Shown here piece after piece: positions 33,835-42,238 of a stretch of DNA of 64,000 nt. Each line of letters opens with the position of its first letter. Position 1 is the stretch's first letter. The notes beneath the pieces were generated by a model. That model had not been told where the DNA came from and searched no databases. It saw only the letters and a program-made list of their open reading frames with translations. The position numbers and the translations under genes were made by a program. The stretch is from Lysinibacillus xylanilyticus (GTDB taxonomy: Bacteria; Bacillota; Bacilli; Bacillales_A; Planococcaceae). The DNA lies in assembly GCF_001708185.1 (NCBI RefSeq), contig NZ_MDDN01000001.1:372001-436000 (forward strand), given 5' to 3'.

Positions 33835-34308
33835 ATGGCTATTGAAAAAGTTCGTAAATATTTAGCACAATGGAATGTGGAACACAAAATACAAGAGTTA
33901 AACGAAAGCTCCGCTACTGTTGAGCTTGCGGCACAGGCACTCGGATGTGAGCCTGAACGTATTGCAAAATCTCTGTCCTTTCAAGTGAATGATGGGGCTA
34001 TATTAATTGTTGCTGCGGGCGATGCCAAAATCGACAATGCAAAATATAAAGCCATTTTTGGCACAAAGGCGAAGATGCTTGGAAAAGATGAAGTACTTGA
34101 AAAAATTGGACATGAGGTAGGAGGTGTTTGTCCTTTCGGCGTGAATGCAGGGGTCGCTATTTACTTAGATGAATCACTTAAACGCTTTACAACGGTATTC
34201 CCTGCATGTGGTAGTAGTAATTCCGCAATTGAGCTTACTATTTCTGAATTAGAAACCTATACCCCCTATCAAGAATGGGTTGACGTTTGCAAAGGCTGGA
34301 ATGAGTAA
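33835..34308 (+). CDS. YbaK/EbsC-family Cys-tRNA(Pro) deacylase-like protein
   Basis: 157 residues, full-length single-domain YbaK fold. Contains AQALGCEPERIAKSLSFQV with the conserved Lys, VGGVCPFGVNAGVAIYLDES and FPACGSSNSAIELT. Such proteins hydrolyse misacylated Cys-tRNA(Pro) or related species. AAGGAGG precedes the ATG. Monocistronic, with its own terminator. Confidence 0.9.
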   Translation: MAIEKVRKYLAQWNVEHKIQELNESSATVELAAQALGCEPERIAKSLSFQVNDGAILIVAAGDAKIDNAKYKAIFGTKAKMLGKDEVLEKIGHEVGGVCPFGVNAGVAIYLDESLKRFTTVFPACGSSNSAIELTISELETYTPYQEWVDVCKGWNE

Positions 34309-34322
34309 TCCAGCTATAATTA

Positions 34323-34359
34323 TCAGCGAAACTTTATGAAAAGTTTCGCCGATTTTTAT
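34323..34359 (+). terminator. Terminator after the YbaK-like gene
   Basis: The stem GCGAAACTT/AAGTTTCGC extended by ATC/GAT-type pairing, then TTTTTATTT. Confidence 0.88.
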
Positions 34360-35618
34360 TTAGACTCTTTCTTATATCCAATAGCTAACCAGTGCGAATC
34401 CCATTCTGTAATTTGATTGCCTACTCTACAGGATAAGCCACATGCACGATCATCAGCAATAAATGAGCCGATTAACCATTTCTTTGTCTGCAATCCATCC
34501 TTTAGCTTTATCGTTATAGATGGCATTTCTACATACTGCTGATAAATAAACAAATTATCATCATAATGGGTATACGCAGAGGCATTCGTTTTCGTACCAT
34601 CCCCTGCATAAATTTCTACAGTATTCCCTTCCCGCGAATAGACAGGCTTTTTGACAAACGGCAAATTTTCCCGAACAAATGGCTCTGCCGAAAGATACGT
34701 TGGCAACATGTATTTTTGAATAGCCGCTCGTTCTTCTGCATTAAAAAGAAAAGGATCATTTTTTCGTTCCCAAATTAGCCATAATAAAATTTTGGATTGC
34801 AGTATATATGCAGCGGGTGCGTTGATAATAGCAAGCTGTACATCTTTTACAAGTTCCAGTAATTGCAGACCTATACGATCACCATCGGAAGACACATCAT
34901 CTATTAAAAACTCTACTGGGTGTGCAGGACGATACAAAACATCAATTTTCTCCATTGTAGGCGTATAAAGGCCTCGAGCTATATTAGCAGTGTCACTAGA
35001 AAAAATAATGAGCTCATGCATAGGCACATATTCCACATCAAAAGGTATACATTTCTTTAAAAACTGTACCTGACAATATTCCTCATAATCTTCTTCAGCT
35101 GTTTTCCCTGTAATGACGATTTTAGGTTTTTTCAAATCATTTAAATAATGTATAGCCGCAAAAAGTGCACCGGACAAGGTTTTATGTAATGCTGAAACAT
35201 CATTCGGACTATCGAACCCTAAATGCTGACAAAGCACTTCATTTATCTCAAAAGTTTCTTGGACAAGAAATGGCGTTTCACCATTTAATTCAAGGCATTT
35301 TATTTGCCCGTCCTCAGTACAAATAAAATCAAAGCGAGCAAGTACCGATTGTTGTTGTAAATAATCTAATTCGATATAGGGTATCATCTCAGAACGAATG
35401 CCCAGTGCTAAAAGCTGTTCATCCGATAAATACTTAAATTGTTTGCCAACCTTCAAAAATATTTTCCAAAGTATAGTAGATGCATAGTTGATTTCATCGA
35501 TTCTCTCTTTAGGTAAATCTAGGACATCATATAAGGCATACTCTAAATCCTCAAAGTCAGGAAAGAAATTAGGAAATTGAGAATAAAATGCTTGGCGTTG
35601 TTGAAAATAATTGTCCAT
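34356..35618 (-). CDS. Glutathionylspermidine synthase-like ATP-grasp protein (YgiC/YjfC-like)
   Basis: 420 residues. Resembles the C-terminal synthetase domain of glutathionylspermidine synthase: RFDFICTEDGQIKCLELNGE (metal/ATP), DVLYRPAHPVEFL, SKILLWLIWERKNDPFL, FVKKPVYSREGNTVEIY and the closing GSFIADDRACGLSCR. It lies 14 nt after a Ser-rich lipoprotein gene, mirroring the YgiB-YgiC pair of enterobacteria. True glutathionylspermidine synthesis is unlikely in this organism, so the peptide/amine substrate is unknown. Confidence 0.85.
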   Translation of the reverse strand: MDNYFQQRQAFYSQFPNFFPDFEDLEYALYDVLDLPKERIDEINYASTILWKIFLKVGKQFKYLSDEQLLALGIRSEMIPYIELDYLQQQSVLARFDFICTEDGQIKCLELNGETPFLVQETFEINEVLCQHLGFDSPNDVSALHKTLSGALFAAIHYLNDLKKPKIVITGKTAEEDYEEYCQVQFLKKCIPFDVEYVPMHELIIFSSDTANIARGLYTPTMEKIDVLYRPAHPVEFLIDDVSSDGDRIGLQLLELVKDVQLAIINAPAAYILQSKILLWLIWERKNDPFLFNAEERAAIQKYMLPTYLSAEPFVRENLPFVKKPVYSREGNTVEIYAGDGTKTNASAYTHYDDNLFIYQQYVEMPSITIKLKDGLQTKKWLIGSFIADDRACGLSCRVGNQITEWDSHWLAIGYKKESK

Positions 35619-35632
35619 ATTGTTTTCTCCTT

Positions 35633-36337
35633 TTACGAAGATGAAGAGCCGCCTCGAGAGGCACCACCTGACCCAAAGCCTGATTTTCCTGTGCTGGATG
35701 ACGAGTGATTTGAATAAGAATTAGTACTATTCGACGATGAACCTGAACTATTTGAGTACGAACGCTTGCCACTCGAATAAGACTTGGAACCGCTTGTATT
35801 TGAATTTGAGCTATTTGAGCTACCTGATGTTGTACCAGATGTTTTTTGAGAGCCATTCGTCGTAATTCCATTTGATTTCGTATTTTTACTTTCGCTAGTA
35901 TTGGTTTTAGTCGTACGTGGTACTGCTAAACCTTGACTTTTATCCTTTCTATTTGTACCATTCTTTAAATTGCGACTTTTATACATAGCACTTCCTATCA
36001 TTGCTCCGGCAGATGCATACATAAGTCCATTAAAGAAATGCTGTGCATAATGAGGCGAATTCTCATCTAAACACTCGAAAGAACCATCATCATTTTCTTT
36101 CCATTCATCACATGCATTTGCCATGTCGCTATCATAGACACTTTGTAAATCTTCGCCAGCTGTTGTCGTATTACTTTGTTCCGTAAAATTATGTGAATTA
36201 GCTGAAGTAGTAGAAGTAGTAGAAGTAGTAGAAGACTCCTCAACAGTCTGTGTTTCTGTATTCCCACACGCTGCTAATTGCATAGCCATAATTGAAGCCG
36301 TAGTCACTGCTATATATTTTTTCATTTGTATTGCCAT
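35633..36337 (-). CDS. Ser-rich lipoprotein (YgiB-like partner of the ATP-grasp enzyme)
   Basis: 234 residues. N-terminal lipoprotein signal with lipobox MQLAAC. A small conserved part with two Cys (DMANACDEWKENDDGSFECL) is followed by a hydrophobic stretch HFFNGLMYASAGAMIGSAMY and a long Ser/Asn/Thr/Gly tail ending GFGSGGASRGGSSSS. The layout is similar to enterobacterial YgiB (DUF1190), including the Gly/Ser-rich end. The start is ATG 36337, 7 nt after AGGAGA. It is cotranscribed with the ATP-grasp gene, which may modify its tail or a related substrate; this is inference. Confidence 0.75.
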   Translation of the reverse strand: MAIQMKKYIAVTTASIMAMQLAACGNTETQTVEESSTTSTTSTTSANSHNFTEQSNTTTAGEDLQSVYDSDMANACDEWKENDDGSFECLDENSPHYAQHFFNGLMYASAGAMIGSAMYKSRNLKNGTNRKDKSQGLAVPRTTKTNTSESKNTKSNGITTNGSQKTSGTTSGSSNSSNSNTSGSKSYSSGKRSYSNSSGSSSNSTNSYSNHSSSSTGKSGFGSGGASRGGSSSS

Positions 36338-36440
36338 ATCCATTTCTCCTTTATTTTGTTATCTAGTATACGGGCTCCTCATACTTTAGGTTTCATTTTT
36401 TTACAATTACATACATTTCAACATTTCATAATAGCATTAA

Positions 36441-36483
36441 AACTCCCTGACAGATTGAAATCATCTTACCATCAGGGAGTTTC
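36441..36483 (-). terminator. Terminator of the DUF418 gene
   Basis: The 11-bp stem AAACTCCCTGA/TCAGGGAGTTT with a TTTTAAT tail on the minus strand. Confidence 0.85.
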
Positions 36484-36496
36484 GCACAAAATTGTT

Positions 36497-37543
36497 TTAT
36501 TTATTTGGCACTGCTTTTCTTCCATATGTCATAAAACGCCACACCTTTTCAAATGGCCCCATTTTAAAGAATTTAAACCAGATGACACTAAAGATTATTT
36601 GAATGACAAAAATTAAAGTTGCAATGATAACAACATCAGAAGGAGAGACAACTTCAAGCCCCATTAACGAAATAAGAGCTAGGCCAATAAAGCTTTGAGC
36701 TAAATAGTTTGTAAAAGCCATTTGACCAACTCGTCCAATTGGCTTAAGAAGCTTGGCAATTTTCTTATTCTCTAAAATAACAAATAGACAAGCTAAATAA
36801 AAATACGTTGTGGGAATTACCCCTAAACCAATTATTAATTGTAGATTTTGATATTCTCCTTGAGCAGCAAACCAAACCCAAAGAGAGATGCCTGCAAAAA
36901 GTGGGAATGTCACAAATTGTATCCATTTTAATTGTTTAAAATGTTCACTAATATGTCCAATCCAATCAGCTTTTGCTACTAAAAAGCCACTTAAAAACAT
37001 GATGAAGATAGCGACTGCATCATTTCCTAATAAACTGAAAATAGTTGAAAAGGCTCCTTGATTTGGCATAAACATTTGTCCGAGTATGCAAAATACATGA
37101 ACTGAAATAATAGCAAATAGCCATTTACTAATCGTTGAAATCTTTGCATTATAAAAAGGTAAAAGGAAAAAACCTAATACTGCATAAATAGCTAGGATTG
37201 AACCCCAGAAAATAAAAATATGAACAATGCCAATTAGTAATAATGCTAATAAACGTCTCGCAAAACGCCATCTTGGCTTATCTCCACGCGCTTCTGCACG
37301 TGAAGCAAAAATATAAAAACCTACACCAAAGAGGAATGAAAAAATCGAAAAGAATTTCTTCTCTATAAAGATATCTATAAGCGTATTAATAATACCATTT
37401 ATTCCACTATAGTCAGGCATCGGTCCTCCCTTTACTATTACCTGGTAGGCCGCTACATTTATAAACAAAATTCCAAATAACGCCAACCCACGAATAATAT
37501 CTAAGGAAACGATTCTTTCTTTTTGAGTAACAGATGGATTCAT
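36497..37543 (-). CDS. DUF418-family membrane protein (YxaH/YeiB-like)
   Basis: 348 residues, about nine membrane helices. The N-terminus RIVSLDIIRGLALFGILFIN and the C-terminal DUF418 region (IGRVGQMAFTNYLAQSFIGL, IWFKFFKMGPFEKVWRFMTYG) are diagnostic. Members are related to acyltransferase-3 membrane proteins; function is unproven. Single gene. Confidence 0.88.
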   Translation of the reverse strand: MNPSVTQKERIVSLDIIRGLALFGILFINVAAYQVIVKGGPMPDYSGINGIINTLIDIFIEKKFFSIFSFLFGVGFYIFASRAEARGDKPRWRFARRLLALLLIGIVHIFIFWGSILAIYAVLGFFLLPFYNAKISTISKWLFAIISVHVFCILGQMFMPNQGAFSTIFSLLGNDAVAIFIMFLSGFLVAKADWIGHISEHFKQLKWIQFVTFPLFAGISLWVWFAAQGEYQNLQLIIGLGVIPTTYFYLACLFVILENKKIAKLLKPIGRVGQMAFTNYLAQSFIGLALISLMGLEVVSPSDVVIIATLIFVIQIIFSVIWFKFFKMGPFEKVWRFMTYGRKAVPNK

Positions 37544-37760
37544 TTTTTAAAACTCCTTATCTTTCATACTTTACTGCGCTATAGCTATCATAGCTTCCCA
37601 TCCTTACAATAGTTTTTTTTAAAGCTTACAGTAACCTTACAAACTATAGATTGGTGCATCAGTATTACCTTTTTTTTAAATACTTTAGTTTTTAATCCCC
37701 TTCAAAAAGCAAAAATTCCATATTTTATAGTAACAATTATCTTTTAGAAAAGGAGATTAG

Positions 37761-38027
37761 ATGATGTTCAGACAACGAAAATTTGGTTTTTGCTACCCTG
37801 GTTATAGATACTGTGGACCAGGATGTTCAGGACCAGGTGAACCCATTAATGCTGTAGATTCATGCTGCAAATTACACGACGAATGTTATGCTCGATATGG
37901 TAGAACAAGATATTGCGATGAAATGTTCCAAAACTGCTTACTGCCACGAATGAACGCTAATAATAAAATGGCTAGAGATGCTAAATTGTTTTACAATATT
38001 TTCGAAATGCGTAAAAGGTTTTTTTAA
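37761..38027 (+). CDS. Small phospholipase A2-fold protein
   Basis: 88 residues. The motif DSCCKLHDECY (about residues 34-44) is the PLA2 catalytic helix with the His-Asp pair, preceded by the glycine-rich Ca-loop-like YCGPGCSGPGEP. A similar domain occurs in parvovirus VP1 and in small Bacillus proteins. The Cys-rich C-terminal part lacks the full set of snake/pancreatic disulfides. No signal peptide is present. AGGAG precedes two adjacent ATGs (37761 or 37764). Lipolytic activity is inferred from the motif; substrate and location (spore, cytoplasm) are unknown. Confidence 0.8.
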   Translation: MMFRQRKFGFCYPGYRYCGPGCSGPGEPINAVDSCCKLHDECYARYGRTRYCDEMFQNCLLPRMNANNKMARDAKLFYNIFEMRKRFF

Positions 38028-38055
38028 ACAATAAAGAAAGCTCACGATGTTATTT

Positions 38056-38838
38056 CTACAACGTGAGCCTCTCCTTATAAAAAACTGTATATTTTTTTGG
38101 ATTAGAAAAGCATAGCTTAGTGCCTAAATGATAAGATCCTTGATTTTGAATATCGCAATCCCAACAAGGCTGTAAATCATTTATGAGGCAATAATCAATA
38201 AATTTCTCTGCAATGAAGCTTGCTAATCCTTTTCCTCTATAATTCGGATCAGTAACTATATCAATCTCTGCAAATTGATGCGATTTAAAAATGGAAACCG
38301 CTTCGCTAATAATTTTGTCTCCATGCCGCAGACAAAAACCAAAACCATTTTCAAGAAAATTACTAGTAGAACCCCAGTATTCCTCATAATATTTACTGTC
38401 AAATTCTAAACATTGATCAATTTGATGTTGGCTGATTTTAATATAATCGTAGTCAAGTGAATTTCGTTTCTCTCGATTGTTATAAGCATTTATATCAAAG
38501 CTAAAAGTGTATCTTTCTAGTTTTTTCACACAACCATTTAATCGTTGCTCAATTCTTGCGCTCCAATCATCTGAATAAGAGAATAATGTGAAACGTTTCC
38601 TTTGCTCAATAGATTCTTGAAGTAGAGTCACGAGTTTACTTACTAATGCCTCGCTGAACGAATCGCCATAAACATAGTATATTCCTGAGTTGGTTTGAAA
38701 TAGTAGTGATTGAAAGCTCGCGTTGTCAGCATAGACAGCGCCCTCTATTACCTGATCTAGTATGCTGTAGACAAATGTTGGCGCCCTTCCTATTGTTCCT
38801 TTGATAATCGAATAATTCTCGGTGGTTACCTTGATCAT
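38056..38838 (-). CDS. GNAT acetyltransferase, ZmaR-like (PF12746-type)
   Basis: 260 residues. The C-terminal GNAT core carries IDIVTDPNYRGKGLASFIAEKFI (acetyl-CoA pyrophosphate loop) and QPCWDCDIQNQGSYHLGTKL. The N-terminal half is the family-specific domain seen in zwittermicin A resistance-type acetyltransferases. ATG 38838 is chosen because GAGGA lies 8 nt upstream. Substrate unknown. Confidence 0.82.
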   Translation of the reverse strand: MIKVTTENYSIIKGTIGRAPTFVYSILDQVIEGAVYADNASFQSLLFQTNSGIYYVYGDSFSEALVSKLVTLLQESIEQRKRFTLFSYSDDWSARIEQRLNGCVKKLERYTFSFDINAYNNREKRNSLDYDYIKISQHQIDQCLEFDSKYYEEYWGSTSNFLENGFGFCLRHGDKIISEAVSIFKSHQFAEIDIVTDPNYRGKGLASFIAEKFIDYCLINDLQPCWDCDIQNQGSYHLGTKLCFSNPKKYTVFYKERLTL

Positions 38839-38925
38839 TATCATTTCCTCAATTCTTTTGATCTATCTTCATACAGTATAGCATTTTAGCAATTACTAGA
38901 ATTATTGTTTAATATTGAAATGCTG

Positions 38926-38931
38926 TATAAT
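38926..38931 (+). promoter_or_regulatory. -10 element for the RimJ/RimL-like gene
   Basis: TATAAT, with a TTGTTT-like -35 spaced 15-16 bp. Its presence shows that upstream in-frame starts of the following gene are not used. Confidence 0.5.
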
Positions 38932-39018
38932 AGGTACATAAAATTTGAAGGGACTGAATTATGCGCAGATAGCAATATTTTTCATCCAAACTTATTTAAA
39001 AACTTGGAGGTAAAGGTA

Positions 39019-39546
39019 TTGATAGAACAAATTAACACAAAAAGATTATATTTAAGAAAAATGAAGATGGCTGATGCACATAGTTTATTTAATATTTGGT
39101 CAGACCCAGAAGTTACAAAATTTATGAACATCACTAATTTTACCTATGAAGAGCAAGTAAAGGAAATGATTGAGCTTTTTGACGAATTAACTGAGGAGCG
39201 CAAAGCTATTCGCTTTACAATTATTGAGAAGGAATCAAATGAGATCATCGGCTCTTGTGGATTCAATTCTTTTGACGTTAAGAGCGCTACAGCAGAAATT
39301 GGCTATGATTTTGCTAAAGCTTATTGGGGAAAGGGCTATGCACCAGAAAGTATATCAGCTTTGATAGATTATGCTTTCACCACTTTAGACATAAATCAAA
39401 TTGAAGCAAAGGTAGAGCCTGGCAATATAAATTCTATAAAAGTATTAGAGAAATTGAATTTTACTTTTGAAGGAACCTTTCAAGAATATGAAGAATCAAA
39501 AGAATCTTTTTATGACATTAATGTTTATTCTTTATTAAAAAATTGA
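39019..39546 (+). CDS. RimJ/RimL-type GNAT acetyltransferase
   Basis: 175 residues. TKRLYLRKMKMADAHSLFNI at the start, EIGYDFAKAYWGKGYAPESI (acetyl-CoA loop) and EPGNINSIKVLEKLNFTFEG are typical of ribosomal-protein/Ala-N-acetyltransferases. TTG 39019 is the likely start: GGAGGT lies 8 nt upstream and a -10 promoter box lies inside any longer version. Substrate unknown. Confidence 0.85.
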   Translation: MIEQINTKRLYLRKMKMADAHSLFNIWSDPEVTKFMNITNFTYEEQVKEMIELFDELTEERKAIRFTIIEKESNEIIGSCGFNSFDVKSATAEIGYDFAKAYWGKGYAPESISALIDYAFTTLDINQIEAKVEPGNINSIKVLEKLNFTFEGTFQEYEESKESFYDINVYSLLKN

Positions 39547-39559
39547 TGTGAAAAATATT

Positions 39560-39600
39560 AAAGCCAAGAATGTTACCTATGAACATTCTTGGCTTTTTCA
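39560..39600. terminator. Bidirectional terminator
   Basis: The 14-bp perfect stem AAGCCAAGAATGTT/AACATTCTTGGCTT with a T-tract on the plus side and AT-rich DNA on the minus side. It separates converging genes. Confidence 0.92.
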
Positions 39601-39607
39601 ATCGTTA

Positions 39608-40471
39608 TTACTTAATCGGAATCCAAATTTCAGAATAAAGGTCAGGACTAAATGGATCTTCGTCCGAGTACACTTCAAGCTCAGCCGTTCCAGTAGGTTC
39701 GTATGGATTAGACGGGAACCATTCAGAGTAAATTTGTTTCCAAGTATTTTGCATAGCATCCGGCATAGGGCCGTGTACTTCAAACACAACCCATTTTGAT
39801 GCTGGTACTTCCATTGTCATCAGATTTTCTGGGGCATTCCCGATATGATCCGTTGCAATCCAATAATCAATAAAACCATTTTTTTGTTCGCTGGCATTTG
39901 GTGCACAGACGCCAAGCACCCCTTTAATTTCTCCATTATTTAATGAAAATAATTGATGATCCATCCCCTTGCTGTTAATCTCATCCCAAAACTTAGGGAT
40001 TTCTCTCGTATTCTCACCATTTTGACAATTATATGTTCTTTTTACCCCTACCACTTGAAACTTTTCTTTTTCTACGATTTTATACTTCATTGGTTCTGCT
40101 CCCTTCAGGCTTACCTGGATGACCAGGCGATTGTATGATTGTAGTTGTCCTTGCTTCTTTCTTGCTTCACTAGGCGTTACGTAATGCTGCTTCCGAAATG
40201 CCTTTGTGAAAGCTTCAGGAGAGTCGTAGCCATATTTGTAGGCGAGATCGATTATTTTTTGCTCAGTATTTATTAATTCCTGTGCAGCCAAAGTTAATCT
40301 TCTTCGTCTTATATAATCTGCAATCGACATATCCGTTAAAATTGAGAAAGTCCGTTGAAAATGAAAGACCGAAGAATTTACCTCTCGTGCGATTTGCTCC
40401 ATTGTGATGTCATCTAATAAATGCTCCTCAATATAATTAATTGCTTTTTGAATCGACTCAATCCAACTCAT
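39608..40471 (-). CDS. AraC-family regulator with GyrI-like effector domain
   Basis: 287 residues. N-terminal AraC double HTH (INYIEEHLLDDITMEQIARE; YGYDSPEAFTKAFRKQHYVT near 75-95) followed by a GyrI-like small-molecule-binding domain (about 130-287: YKIVEKEKFQVVGVKRTY ... LEVYSDEDPFSPDLYSEIWI). The start is ATG 40471, 8 nt after AAGGAG. Related proteins (Rob, BltR-like) respond to drugs or metabolites. Target genes unknown. Confidence 0.9.
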   Translation of the reverse strand: MSWIESIQKAINYIEEHLLDDITMEQIAREVNSSVFHFQRTFSILTDMSIADYIRRRRLTLAAQELINTEQKIIDLAYKYGYDSPEAFTKAFRKQHYVTPSEARKKQGQLQSYNRLVIQVSLKGAEPMKYKIVEKEKFQVVGVKRTYNCQNGENTREIPKFWDEINSKGMDHQLFSLNNGEIKGVLGVCAPNASEQKNGFIDYWIATDHIGNAPENLMTMEVPASKWVVFEVHGPMPDAMQNTWKQIYSEWFPSNPYEPTGTAELEVYSDEDPFSPDLYSEIWIPIK

Positions 40472-40629
40472 TGCTCTCACTCCTTGTTTATAGCTTAAAA
40501 CATCATAATTAGTTATTCCTGTCTTTTTATGCTAACTTTGGACTGGTTAAAAAGATAGCTTTATTTTTTATTTGCTTATCCCACAAAAGTTAGGGATGAC
40601 ATTTGTTAAAGCGTATTCTATGTATATAG

Positions 40630-40970
40630 GTTGATTGGAGTGGAAACTGAGCGACTACTTGGGGATCAGCGATAGAGGAACGAAGGCTAAAATCATCACG
40701 TCCTGTGATAAATTAAGAAGTTCATCACCATAACGTAGGTTGATTTCCGTCCCGGTTGGGAGCGTTCGATGAGCCGCCTCGCTGCAGGGTCTCGGGGCAA
40801 CAGATGTTTTTTGCGCGAAAGCGAAGCGGCAGCAGCACGATGTTTTTTGCGCGAAAGCGAAGCGGCAGCAGCACGATGTTTTTTGCGCGAAAGCGAAGCG
40901 ACAGCGGCACGATGTTTTTTGCGCGAAAGCGAAGCGGCAGCGGCACCATCGTTTTTCACGAAGGAACACG
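40630..40970. repeat. Family-1 dispersed repeat, locus D (rearranged, 4-unit array)
   Basis: It begins with a right end (GTTGATTGGAGTGGAAACTG) and module M3 at 40675-40726 (minus; inner TCAC-AGGAC-GTGA intact, outer stem disrupted). A left end in the same direction follows (CATCACCATAACGTAGGTTG, then ATTTCCGTCCCGGTTGGGAG), then the core CGATGAGCCGC and four exact-period 36-bp units starting at 40803, 40839, 40875 and 40911 (TTGCGCGAAAGCGAAGCG). Compared with locus C, one half is inverted, so this is either an internal inversion or two adjoining partial copies. Confidence 0.85.
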
Positions 40971-41029
40971 GTTGGTATAATTGGTTATAAATAGAATTAA
41001 AAGACAGAATTAGATCGGAAGTTTTAATA

Positions 41030-41416
41030 TTGGTTAAATGGCAAGGAGCTGCAGGTATTTGCTTAAATAAAGACAATCTATTATTAATGGTTTTGCAAGG
41101 TACTAAAGAAGAAGCTAAAACTTGGGCCATACCATCAGGTGGAAAAGAAGCTACTGAGAATTTTGAGTCATGTTGTAAACGCGAAGTTTATGAAGAAACT
41201 GGATTTGTAGTAGACATCGTCAGAGAAGTATTACATAAACATAATGACGAAGTAGAAGTTCGTTATTTTGAAACAATCATTACTGGCGGACAAATGACGA
41301 TCCATGATCCTGATGAATTGATTTATGAAATTGCGTGGAAATCAAAAGACGAATTAATGGATTTAACACTTACTTTCCCTGAAGACAGGCAATTTCTTTT
41401 ATCATTATTTTTATAA
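41030..41416 (+). CDS. NUDIX hydrolase
   Basis: 128 residues, one NUDIX domain. The NUDIX box reads GGKEATENFESCCKREVYEETG, with the catalytic REVYEE core near residues 52-57. The probable start is TTG 41030; only a weak GGAAG ribosome site is present. The promoter region is occupied by repeat locus D, so expression may have been altered by it. Substrate (nucleoside diphosphate derivative) unknown. Confidence 0.85.
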   Translation: MVKWQGAAGICLNKDNLLLMVLQGTKEEAKTWAIPSGGKEATENFESCCKREVYEETGFVVDIVREVLHKHNDEVEVRYFETIITGGQMTIHDPDELIYEIAWKSKDELMDLTLTFPEDRQFLLSLFL

Positions 41417-41418
41417 AA

Positions 41419-41450
41419 ATAAGTCATGCTCAAGTGAACATGACTTAGAA
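41419..41450 (+). terminator. Terminator-like stem after the NUDIX gene
   Basis: AAGTCATG...CATGACTT. The T-tract is poor (AGAATT). Confidence 0.5.
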
Positions 41451-41521
41451 TTAACTATAAGTAGAAGCACATATGATTAATAGATTTGCTTCTTCATGCG
41501 GGTATTTTCCCATAACAATGT

Positions 41522-41672
41522 TCATTTGATTTTTATTTTCTCAATCACCGCATCGTATATCGATTCATCATCGAATTTAATATATTGATTTTTTGTGGAC
41601 CTATAATAGTCATTTTTCTAGAAAATCCCTTAGCTCAGATTGCCTGGGAAATATCTTTTCAATTACTTTGCC
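41522..41672 (-). pseudogene. Frameshifted remnant of an unidentified gene
   Basis: On the minus strand one frame gives GKVIEKIFPRQSELRDFLEK and then a stop. One base later, a second frame continues NDYYRSTKNQYIKF DDESIYDAVIEKIKIK to a stop at 41522. The two pieces join smoothly with one frameshift and have normal protein composition. There is no start codon, since an in-frame TAG precedes the first piece. I do not recognise the family. Confidence 0.4.
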
Positions 41673-41772
41673 CTACATCTCGCTTGTCAACCCTTTCGGA
41701 AATTATTAACAAATAAATTTTTAACAAGCTACACCATCCACTTTTGAGTACACTACAGAAAATTCCCACTCA

Positions 41773-41946
41773 CTATTTATAAATAATTAAAGCTGAATGA
41801 ATTACAGTTTGTTCCCCAATGTATAGCGTATTATATTTTATGTCTATTATTAAATGATCACTTAAATCTAAAAGAGCGTTATTAATATCGTTTTCAAATT
41901 GCACAATATCATTATTTTGGATGGTTACTACTTGAGTCGCCTGCAT
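41773..41946 (-). CDS. Small Cse60-like sporulation protein
   Basis: 57 residues. Reads MQATQVVTIQNNDIVQFEND, then about 15 residues, then IDIKYNTLYIGEQTVIHSAL and IIYK. The pattern (short beta strand, helix with acidic residues, ...IDIKYxT...VIHSALIIYK) fits the Cse60 family of small mother-cell sporulation proteins. A strong ribosome site AAAAGGGGG lies 8 nt before the ATG. Too short to stand out as an ORF, but composition and ribosome site support it. Confidence 0.65.
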   Translation of the reverse strand: MQATQVVTIQNNDIVQFENDINNALLDLSDHLIIDIKYNTLYIGEQTVIHSALIIYK

Positions 41947-42238
41947 TATATATTCCCCCTTTTCTTCTAATCATAGATTAAGAGGAAGTATTTGTCACAA
42001 CAAGATACTTTCGTAGTAAGCCTGACTCATAAAAAGTGTTAAAACATCATACTCCATTTTAATTAAAGTAGTTCATATCATCCCTAATTACGTACAACAA
42101 GTGTCACCCACAGCCAAAACCTAAAAATAGGTAATGTACCGTTTATATGGTAAAATATAATCAATGAACATGGAACGTTTCCCACTTAAAATGCAAACAG
42201 AGAAATCTTCTTTTAATCAATCTAAACGGAGAGATCAA

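Noticed and set aside
42164..42238. N-terminal extension of the propeller protein
   Set aside because: The extra 25 residues precede a good ribosome site (GGAGAG) and would bury the membrane anchor behind a hydrophilic stretch.
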